57,788 nt of DNA from Actinomycetes bacterium. Its GTDB lineage: Bacteria; Actinomycetota; Acidimicrobiia; Acidimicrobiales; Acidimicrobiaceae. A program made the translations under genes and the position numbers. Below are positions 51,081 through 57,788 of this stretch, piece after piece; within the stretch, counting starts at the first letter, position 1; every line of letters starts with the position of its first letter. The stretch spans positions 1 through 57,788 of the forward strand of contig JAKAZZ010000012.1 of the NCBI GenBank assembly GCA_021826315.1, read 5' to 3'. The notes beneath the pieces are model-generated. The model saw only the letters and a list, made by a program, of their open reading frames with translations. It was not told where the DNA came from and searched no databases.

Positions 51081-53558
51081 TTAGTAGCTGCACGACACTA
51101 GCGTTCCGGCAGCAACCTGGGTACCAGGTATCGGAGATTGCTCACTTACTGATGGGGCTACCGTGGTCTGAGTCGTTGTAAGTGTGGTCGATGGTGCATT
51201 TGAAGTTGAAGTACTCGGATTTGAGGTCGACGAAGTTGGCGCTGCGGTAGTCGTCGTTGCAACAGTTGTCGATGGGGGTGTTGCCGCCGCAATGCATGCA
51301 CCCTTTAATCCTAAGGAGGCTATTACGGACGCCGCTTGTGCTGGTGATAGTCCAAGCAGATCGGGAACTAAAACTGTACTTGGGAAAGTCAAAGCACCAT
51401 TAGCGATAGTAACTGTTACCGATGCTCCTTTTAAGACCTGACTCCCTGGAGATGGGGTTTGGGCTATCGCATATCCTGGTGGGTATTCTCCTGAAGGCGC
51501 AAACGATGTTGCAATTTTGACTCCTTGAGCACTTAGTGAGGCGATTGCATCGTTTTGCGACTCTCCAATCACGTTATTCAAGGTAATTGTGTTGATGGGT
51601 TGTGTGGTCGTGGTGGTTGTCTGTGGTGGAAGCGTCGTTGAAGTGGCCTCGATCTGCGCTACTGTCTTGAAGTATGCGATAGGAGTTCCAGCTAGAGCTT
51701 CTGTCATGTACTTTGCAAAGATGTTGGCAGGCCAGCTACCACCAACTACGTAAATTGGCGTCTTGGGTGGAACCATGGGCACCTCGCCTGAAGGAAAACC
51801 TACCCACGCGGCCGTGGCAAGCTGGGGCGTAAAGCCTGCAAACCAAGCGTCTGACCAGTTTTCGCCGGTCCCGGTCTTGCCTCCTGCTGGTCGATTGAGC
51901 GCTGCATTTACACCAGTTCCCTCGGTCATGACCGACTGAAGGATTGGAATCATCCGCGCTGCAATTACGGGTGAAAATGCCACAGAAGGGGACGCTTTGT
52001 GTTGGTAAATCACGTTGCCATTTGCATCGGTAATCTCACTGATCGTATACGGGGCGTTGTAGGTGCCGTAGTTCGCTACAGTCGCGTAGATCGATGCAAG
52101 GTCAATGGGCGAAATCGGCTGATCCCCGAGCACCAGTGAAAGGAATGGGTAGAGATGAGTTCGGATCCCCATAGCGTGAGCCATCGCGACAAAATTTGCT
52201 GGACCTATCTTCTCCATGACTTGGGCGTACACGGTGTTTATTGAAAGTGCGGTCGCCGTCGCAAGAGTCATTGCGCCGGATGCTTCGCCGGCATAGTTGG
52301 AGACAGTCCATGCGTTCTGCCCATTTGACGCAGGAATAGTGAGGGTAGCAGGAGCGCGAAATATCGTTGTTGGTGATATACCTTGCGTCAATGCTTCAGC
52401 GAGTGCGATTACCTTGAATGTAGAACCAGCGGGTCGCTGGGCCTGGACTGCAATGTTGAATTGAGAGTACGGTGCGTTGCTGTTGTAGCCTCTTCCGCCC
52501 ACAATTGCAACGACCGCTCCGGTTGCGGGGTCAATAGATACCAATGATCCGCTCAATGCCTGAATGTTTTCGGGAATTCCTGCTAAAACTGCGGCCTGAG
52601 CTTGACTTTCACGTTGTGGAATTTCGGTAGTGTAAATATGTAATCCGTCATGCTCAAGAGCCGAGAGACGCTGTTGCGGATTTCCTCCGAGTTGCGGTAT
52701 CGATTCGGCTTCGCTGATTACTGCTTGTGTAAAGTAGTCGATCTTTGGTGAAAGTAGCGAGAGTGACGGACTTAGTTCTAGGGATGCTGCCTCAGCTTGG
52801 GAGAGTTGAATCTTCGAAATTAGTGCTTGGGAGTACATCGCCGCAAGAACTTGGTCTCGTCGTTGGGTCGCTAACGTTGGATGCATGAGAGGGTCGTATG
52901 CGGAGGGTGCATTTATCAATCCCGCGATCGTCGCCGCCTGGGGGAGGTCTAACGATGATGGTGGAACTCCGAAGTATCGAATCGAAGCGCTGTATACCCC
53001 ATAAGTTCCCTCCCCTAAATAAACGTCGTTCAAGTATTTATCCAATACCTGGCTCTTCGTGGTACCTGTGAGAGAACCTAATGACAGTAGTATCTCGTGC
53101 ACTTTCTCGGATAATGTGCGCTTGGGGGTTCCGAGTTCCAACTTGACGAGCTGCTCTTCGATTGTTGAGCCGCCTTGTGCAATCCCGCCTGCACTGAAGT
53201 TCGCAACAGCTGCTCTAAGGATCGACCTAACGTCGATAGGCCCTCGGTTCCAAAATCTCTTATCTTCTATCGCAACTGTCGCCATCGGGACAAGGGTGCC
53301 CATCTGAGACAGAGATACCGGTACACGAACCATATCTGTTGGAACTTGCGTTAATAGTGATCCGTCTGCGGCGTAGATAGACGATATTTGCGCGAAGGTC
53401 TGGGGGTTGGTGGAGTGAACAGTGGGAATCTTTAGAGAAGGTATTGCACACGAGGAAAGGATAAGTGCTAGGCCGGCAAATGTTGATGCTGCCTTAGCTA
53501 CTTCGCTGAAGGGTCTACGGTGTCTTCTGCGTGTAAGTGAGAACCCTTCAATGCTCAT
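51081..53558 (-). CDS. Class A penicillin-binding protein with PASTA segments
   Basis: 825 residues. After an N-terminal hydrophobic segment come GT51 transglycosylase (about 65-240; EDKRFW, GGSTIEEQLVK, LNDVYLGEGTYGVYSAS), transpeptidase (about 300-620; PAGSTFK with the acyl-Ser, SINTVYAQ, GGKTGTG) and PASTA repeats (from about 660). It polymerises and cross-links peptidoglycan outside the membrane. Oddities: GGSTIEEQ instead of GGSTITQQ; the second PASTA is split by a ~45-residue Thr/Ser-rich stretch before VSEQSPIPGTQV; and the signal segment ends LILSSCA, a lipobox. ATG 53558. Alone on its strand, convergent with the hotdog gene. Confidence 0.93.
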   Translation of the reverse strand: MSIEGFSLTRRRHRRPFSEVAKAASTFAGLALILSSCAIPSLKIPTVHSTNPQTFAQISSIYAADGSLLTQVPTDMVRVPVSLSQMGTLVPMATVAIEDKRFWNRGPIDVRSILRAAVANFSAGGIAQGGSTIEEQLVKLELGTPKRTLSEKVHEILLSLGSLTGTTKSQVLDKYLNDVYLGEGTYGVYSASIRYFGVPPSSLDLPQAATIAGLINAPSAYDPLMHPTLATQRRDQVLAAMYSQALISKIQLSQAEAASLELSPSLSLLSPKIDYFTQAVISEAESIPQLGGNPQQRLSALEHDGLHIYTTEIPQRESQAQAAVLAGIPENIQALSGSLVSIDPATGAVVAIVGGRGYNSNAPYSQFNIAVQAQRPAGSTFKVIALAEALTQGISPTTIFRAPATLTIPASNGQNAWTVSNYAGEASGAMTLATATALSINTVYAQVMEKIGPANFVAMAHAMGIRTHLYPFLSLVLGDQPISPIDLASIYATVANYGTYNAPYTISEITDANGNVIYQHKASPSVAFSPVIAARMIPILQSVMTEGTGVNAALNRPAGGKTGTGENWSDAWFAGFTPQLATAAWVGFPSGEVPMVPPKTPIYVVGGSWPANIFAKYMTEALAGTPIAYFKTVAQIEATSTTLPPQTTTTTTQPINTITLNNVIGESQNDAIASLSAQGVKIATSFAPSGEYPPGYAIAQTPSPGSQVLKGASVTVTIANGALTFPSTVLVPDLLGLSPAQAASVIASLGLKGACIAAATPPSTTVATTTTAAPTSSTSNPSTSTSNAPSTTLTTTQTTVAPSVSEQSPIPGTQVAAGTLVSCSY

Positions 53559-53660
53559 AATTTCAATTATCGTACATTGCGTGCTCGGCCTTTACTTCAG
53601 GGAGCCCAAATTTGACGAGCATCCAAGGATTCGGCATAAGGTGGTTATTATTACTAACTG

Positions 53661-53692
53661 CCGTTACGATTAAAAATAACGGTGGTTATAAT
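53661..53692 (+). promoter_or_regulatory. Promoter with overlapping palindrome before the FTR1-like gene
   Basis: TATAAT at 53687-53692, with a weak -35-like TTACGA at 53664. A perfect inverted repeat CCGTTA-N10-TAACGG (53661-53682) fills the -35/-10 interval, a classic repressor position. A GAGCG/CGCTC hairpin follows. The regulator is unknown; the ChrB-N protein in the same unit is a candidate. Confidence 0.5.
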
Positions 53693-53793
53693 GGTTAATG
53701 GAGCGAGAACACGCTCTTTCGCCCGTAGGAGAAGATGCGTGCCGTATTTTGGCTTCTACTTAGGGTGTGATCACTACTTATGGAGGTGTGTAG

Positions 53794-54558
53794 TTGACGG
53801 GATGGCTTTTATTCGTAGCCGCCTTTTTGGCCTGTGCCGTGGAGGCAGTTGAAGCAACGACAGTCGTCGTGGCAGTTGGCGTAACGAGGGGTTGGAAATC
53901 TCCGCTCAGAGGTATGAGTGCCGCACTCGCAGTGCTGGCCATCGTCATTGTGGGCTTGGGTCCGGCGATCTCATCGATTCCTCTGAGTCCACTTCGCCTT
54001 ATTGTTGGCGGGTTGTTATTAGTGTTCGGGCTCGGATGGGTTCGAAAGGCAGTACTTCGAGCCTCCGGCTTTAAAGACCTCCACGATGAGGATGCTATCT
54101 ATCTGAAGCAGGTAGCTGCGGCTAAGGCTGCCGGGACTGAGGTCAGGGCTGGGAGACTTGGCGGCGACCCCTATGGATTCACGCTGGCTTTCAAATCTGT
54201 ACTGCTAGAAGGGCTTGAGGTTGCCTTTATTGTGGTTACCTTTGGAGCCAATGCCCGAGAAATTCCGCTTGCCGCACTCGCCGCGGTGGTGGCGGTCGCA
54301 CTTGTAGTTGTGGTTGCGGTGATTGTCCGAGGACCTCTTTCCAAGGTGCCAGAAAACACAATTAAGTACGCTGTTGGTATTCTGTTGACGAGTTTCGGAA
54401 CCTTCTGGGGTGCCGAGGGTGCTGGTGCGCACTGGCCAGGGTCTGATGTGTCGTTACTCGGGATTATTCCTGTGACGGCGCTCGTGACGTTTGTACTCGT
54501 AGCCGTACTTCGATCCTCTAGGCGGGGACTTGCGACAATGGGTGGAGTGACGGCATGA
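53794..54558 (+). CDS. COG4280-like integral membrane protein with FTR1-type ExxE motifs
   Basis: 254 residues, about seven TM helices in two similar halves. Each half opens with an acidic helix motif: ACAVEAVEATTVVVAVG (about 13-29) and SVLLEGLEVAFIVVTFG (about 133-149). The second is very like the REGLE motif of FTR1 iron permeases and also recalls the paired ExGD motifs of GDT1/UPF0016 cation exchangers. A loop of about 50 residues holds charged residues (FKDLHDEDAIYLKQ). Metal-ion transport is a reasonable inference. The next small membrane gene overlaps by 4 bp, so they likely work together. Confidence 0.75.
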   Translation: MTGWLLFVAAFLACAVEAVEATTVVVAVGVTRGWKSPLRGMSAALAVLAIVIVGLGPAISSIPLSPLRLIVGGLLLVFGLGWVRKAVLRASGFKDLHDEDAIYLKQVAAAKAAGTEVRAGRLGGDPYGFTLAFKSVLLEGLEVAFIVVTFGANAREIPLAALAAVVAVALVVVVAVIVRGPLSKVPENTIKYAVGILLTSFGTFWGAEGAGAHWPGSDVSLLGIIPVTALVTFVLVAVLRSSRRGLATMGGVTA

Positions 54559-54773
54559 AAACGGTTCTTATTCAATCGCAGGCTTTTGGACGCTTTCTGT
54601 GGAAGTTTATCGTCGGCGAGGATATTACCCTTGCCATAGGTGTGGTCCTTGGACTCCTCGCGGTAGCACTACTACACGGCGGAGGTATTGTGAGTTGGTG
54701 GGCGTTGCCCGTTATATGGGTTGTTGCACTGATCATCTCGTTGCGACATGCGACCCGTAAGAGTGGTGCATAG
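54555..54773 (+). CDS. Small two-helix membrane protein
   Basis: 72 residues with two TM helices (ITLAIGVVLGLLAVALLHGG and WWALPVIWVVALIISL) and a basic tail. Starts within the stop region of the COG4280-like gene (ATGA overlap), so it is translationally coupled and probably a partner or stabilising subunit of that protein. No family recognised. Confidence 0.7.
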   Translation: MKTVLIQSQAFGRFLWKFIVGEDITLAIGVVLGLLAVALLHGGGIVSWWALPVIWVVALIISLRHATRKSGA

Positions 54774-54878
54774 TCAAATAGAACTGTTAATTGGCCGCCA
54801 TGTCGCGCCTGGCAGGAATAGTGACTGCCAGAGCCTACACAGTAGAAACGCTGTCATGTAATCGAGGTGGAGGAAGCG

Positions 54879-55505
54879 TTGACGAGGGAACCTAAGCACG
54901 AAGATGTTCACGGAGATATAGAAGTAGAAGCAACCTCTCGTGTACAGTACGACCGCGTAAATGATATAGCTGAAAAGGAGCCGAGATGGCTTATCCTCAC
55001 CTATAAAGTTCCTAATGAGCCGACTCGGCTCCGGGCAACGGTGTGGCGCCGACTCAAGTCCCTCGGCGCGATATACCTCCTGAACGGAACCGCTCTTTTT
55101 CCGCACGACCAGACAGCAGAACGAACGCTTCGAGCTCTTCGGCGGGAAATCACTGAAGAGATGGGAGGGAGCGCCATTTTGTTCATTTGTGACGCATTAG
55201 CTGGCGGTGCAGAGGTGGTGGTTCAATTCAATGCCGCTCGTAACGATGAGTACGAAGAGATCGTCGATCGCTGTCAAGATTTTCTTGTGGGTCTTGAAAA
55301 GGAGGTCACGGCAGAGCACTACACCTTTGCTGAACTCGAGGAGAACGAAGAAGACTTCGCCAAGCTACAAAGATGGTTCGAAAAAGTTCGCGCTCGTGAC
55401 CTTCTTGGGGCCGTTGGTGCGCTTGCCGCCACAGAGGTGCTGGCATTATGTTCCAAGACGCTTGATCACTATGCGGATGAGGTCTATCAGCGAGACGGTA
55501 ATTAG
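54879..55505 (+). CDS. ChrB N-terminal-domain protein (chromate-resistance regulator-like)
   Basis: About 208 residues. The ChrB-N pattern is clear: WLILTYKVPNEP, RLRATVWRRLKSLGAIYLLNGTALFP, then a helical AERTLRALRREI and FNAARNDEYEEI. ChrB acts as chromate sensor/regulator in chr operons; here the C-terminal chromate-sensing half and a chrA transporter are absent, so chromate resistance should not be assumed. It follows the membrane-protein pair by about 100 bp. TTG 54879 has GGAGGA at good spacing; GTG 54867 is the alternative. Confidence 0.75.
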   Translation: MTREPKHEDVHGDIEVEATSRVQYDRVNDIAEKEPRWLILTYKVPNEPTRLRATVWRRLKSLGAIYLLNGTALFPHDQTAERTLRALRREITEEMGGSAILFICDALAGGAEVVVQFNAARNDEYEEIVDRCQDFLVGLEKEVTAEHYTFAELEENEEDFAKLQRWFEKVRARDLLGAVGALAATEVLALCSKTLDHYADEVYQRDGN

Positions 55506-55910
55506 AAAAATAGTTCCTCTTACTGCTTTATGGAGTAACAGGAACCAAGATCTTCTGGTGGCCCCAGTGGCATGGGAAGGATGTGCCACGTTCCTCCCTG
55601 CCCACCAATATGCCGATCGTCCGTCGCGGAGGTCTTAGGACAAATTTGTGGTGCATCGTAGGAACAGTGTGAACTTGAGACGGACAAGGGCTGAATTTAC
55701 CGAGGCAAGAGGTAAAAAACTAGAGGTAACGGGATTAGTGGGGGTGGGTCTTTGACGAGCTGGGGCGATCGTTTATCGAAGGGATCGAGCGGTTGCGACC
55801 TGTAGCGGTGTGCGGTAAGGCGTTCGACGCAACGCGAACTGAGCTAAGAGTAAAACGACGACGAATGGGAAAAGAGTGATTCATTACACAATACCGGCGC
55901 TGTAACACAT
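55506..55910. other. Gene-free region before the broken uppP
   Basis: About 400 bp with no credible frame, RNA gene or strong hairpin. It should contain the uppP promoter, but I cannot place one confidently. Confidence 0.35.
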
Positions 55911-56860
55911 ATGACATTCTGGCCGGCGGTCGTCATAGGTCTCATTCAAGGGGTGACGGAATTCTTTCCGATCTTGAGTCTGGGCGACAACGTTCTTTTA
56001 CCGTCGTGGTTCGGCGGAACCTTGGCCCTCCTTGTACGTCAGGAGTCGATGTCGAACAGCCCGTATCTTGCATTTATCGTCGGACTTCATCTCGCTACTG
56101 CCATTGTCCTTCTCGGCTTTTATGCGAAGGAGTGGATTCGTCGTATTGGCGGGTTCCTTCGAAGTTGTTACCGTCGAAAGATCGAGACCGATAGTGAACG
56201 TCTCGCCTGGCTAATAGTAGTTGCGACAATTCCAGTAGGGCTCTTGGGGTTGATCTTTGAGCATTTGTTTCGTACGCTTTTTTGCCAAGCCGATGGCAGC
56301 AGCGATTTTTTGACGATCAATGGTTCGATCCTCGGCCTTGGAGAGTTCTATCGGCGGCGATCACAGCGGGGGACTGTACTCAAAGGGGTCACTTCCTCGG
56401 ACGCCCAGAACTCACTAGCACTCCGAGATTTCGAGATGAACCTATCGTACCGATGGATGACGCCTCTGAGCATGCACTCTCCAAGGTTGGAGTGCTGGGC
56501 AGTTTCATTATCGGCACCCTTCAGGCGTTAGCCTTGCTCGCTGGTATCAGCAGAGAGGGTATTGCAATGGTCGGAGGACTTTATCGAGGCCTAGGCAATC
56601 TCGATGCTCTTCGTTTTTCTTTCCTTCTTTCTACTCCAGTTATCTTTGCGGCGGGAGCAGTGAAGGTTCCTGATCTTTTTGGACTACTTGGCAACGGCAT
56701 TCGTCCAGAGATCTTTGCGGGTAGCGCCGCCGCGCTACTGACCTCACTCTTCGCTGTGATCTTCCTCGCCCGCTATTTCAAGACTCGTACCCTGGTCCCA
56801 TTTGCGGTCTACTCTATTATCTTTGGGCTTGCGTCGGTTGTTCGGTTCGGGATCTTCTGA
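55911..56860 (+). pseudogene. uppP: Frameshifted undecaprenyl-diphosphatase-like gene
   Basis: The N-terminal half is in one frame (55911 to about 56450; GLIQGVTEFFPILSLGDN, ATIPVGLLGLIFEHLFR). The C-terminal half is in another (to 56860; QALALLAGISREGIAMVGG, RFSFLLSTPVIFAAG). A single-base loss between about 56400 and 56490 would explain this. Two further compensating T-run changes (56278-56283 and 56306-56311) scramble about nine codons: dropping a T from the first run and adding one to the second restores FAKPMAAAIFLTINGS, the expected UppP segment. Active-site residues also differ: PILSLGDN for the usual S..S.GH, and GISREG for GISRSG. UppP recycles the peptidoglycan lipid carrier; this copy is probably dead or mis-sequenced. 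Confidence 0.8.
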
Positions 56861-56881
56861 GCCACCTAGATCTAGGTGGCT
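56860..56881. terminator. Perfect 22-bp palindrome after uppP
   Basis: AGCCACCTAGA-TCTAGGTGGCT is self-complementary over its full length and overlaps the last base of the uppP stop codon. In RNA it would make a stem with a very small loop. No U-run follows. Terminator or protein site; undecided. Confidence 0.5.
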
Positions 56882-57788
56882 GACGCAAAATCGATATAGG
56901 TGGCGTGAGGAAAAGGCGACGCAGTTCTTTTCTTCGCTGCATAGTGTGGCGTTCTATGCTCGCGGGGCATCAGGTACGTTTCAATTGTTCTTGAGACGTC
57001 GGGTTGTCGTGAGCGCGTTTACTTTGCCCCAGTTGAAATTTCCTGAGTCTTTCTGAGGGCGGTTACCAGGATCTACGAAGAGAACTCTAGCTGTCGTTTT
57101 GGCAGTAATTGAATCATGGTTGCCCTCCCTGAAGTTCACCATTGCTATTTCCTCAGCTGGACGTCTTGATGCTGCTATCCACAGGACGTGATCTGCTCAG
57201 TGGCCATTGAGCCGTAGGGTCGTTACGAGATCCCATCTCAATAGCCAAATTAATCAACGCTATGGCCTCGTAGCTACATCGCTGATTTTGATGGATAAAG
57301 CTAATTTAACTGTCAAAGAGTCACAGCTCATATCGGGATCTGGTTCCTGAAGACTAGCGAGCCTAACTTGCGGTGGAATTTTTGATGCATCTACCGACTA
57401 TTTGGGCTCGAATGCTTTAGCCGTCTTTCGGTCGGCTACTTAGGCTTTGCGGTTGTTCCGACGACGGCGGATCGTACCAGTCGTAGAGCGAAACAATAGG
57501 TATGTTCCTTGCTAGAAACAGTGTCGTGGATATTAAGTAGTGACTTCCGTCACCCCTTCCCCCCTTTTTACCCCAGATTCGAACCATTCGATACCTACAC
57601 CCATCCAAAGATCTATGACAATCCTTGTCCCATGTACATCTCTCAAACCCCTACTGAACTCTAAACCCCCACCTCAACCACTTTTTATCTAAAATCTCTC
57701 CCAAAACGGCATCAACTAGTCCCAATCCCATATAGCTTATTAAGTCCGCTTGTGAGCACATGAGCCCTTCTAGTAAGGCTCTGATAAG
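56882..57788. other. Gene-free right end of the window
   Basis: About 900 bp with no frame I can support. Near 57550-57790 the plus strand becomes C-rich and T-rich with few purines. I see no tRNA, terminal repeat or IS end. It may be decayed DNA or a regulatory/intergenic zone at the edge of the sequence. Confidence 0.35.

Noticed and set aside
57417-57608. 63-codon minus-strand frame at the right end
   Set aside because: Low-complexity G/K-rich segment, no ribosome site, no family.
57560-57610. T-loop-like GGTTCGAATC on the minus strand suggesting a tRNA
   Set aside because: The flanking T-stem does not pair, and no acceptor stem, D arm or anticodon arm can be assembled.

Overview
The window looks like chromosomal DNA of an actinobacterium of moderate G+C. 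The gene order infC-rpmI-rplT-SpoU methylase, pheS-pheT, argC-J-B-D-F-R-G-H matches the Mycobacterium tuberculosis backbone. The atypical content (a formate dehydrogenase, a hydrogenase-4-like membrane complex without a [NiFe] site, an FTR1-like membrane protein) would suit an acidophilic, iron-oxidising Acidimicrobiia such as an Acidithrix/Ferrimicrobium relative. That placement is inference from gene content only.

Layout. 0.2-3.2 kb: an MMPL/RND exporter divergent from a TetR regulator, with a perfect palindrome between them. 3.4-5.5 kb: riboflavin genes ribH and ribD plus a MoaB/MogA molybdopterin gene. 5.7-9.1 kb: a YrhE-type molybdenum formate dehydrogenase with its DUF1641 partner. 9.2-10.2 kb: hisG and a strong terminator. 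10.3-11.4 kb: two exported proteins of unknown function. 11.6-15.3 kb: one reading frame that joins a 12-TM MFS transporter to GAF-like, PAS, GGDEF and EAL domains. 15.9-23.2 kb: a minus-strand operon for a membrane complex related to hydrogenase-4/complex I whose large subunit lacks all [NiFe] cysteines. 24.0-28.7 kb: a 1560-residue GGDEF/EAL protein with a globin-like N-terminus. 29.6-32.9 kb: a monothiol thioredoxin-like gene, an IS110 element and an IS graveyard. 33.0-40.3 kb: translation genes. 40.3-49.1 kb: a complete arginine operon behind ARG-box-like sites. 49.1-53.6 kb: two hotdog proteins, 3-methyladenine DNA glycosylase, a MarR regulator and a class A penicillin-binding protein. 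53.7-57.8 kb: an FTR1-like membrane protein, a ChrB-N protein, a frameshifted uppP and gene-poor sequence.

How it fits together. MoaB would help make the Mo cofactor used by the formate dehydrogenase, and DUF1641 is its usual partner. The hydrogenase-like complex 7 kb downstream could accept formate-derived electrons and pump ions without making H2. Two very large c-di-GMP enzymes flank that complex. The arginine operon runs from glutamate to arginine, with ArgJ recycling acetyl groups and ArgR encoded inside the operon it probably represses.

The most unusual signals are the transporter-c-di-GMP fusion, the Cys-depleted hydrogenase-like complex, an infC that appears to start at AUA behind a terminator-like hairpin, the apparently leaderless argC promoter, and a candidate IS110 bridge-RNA region.
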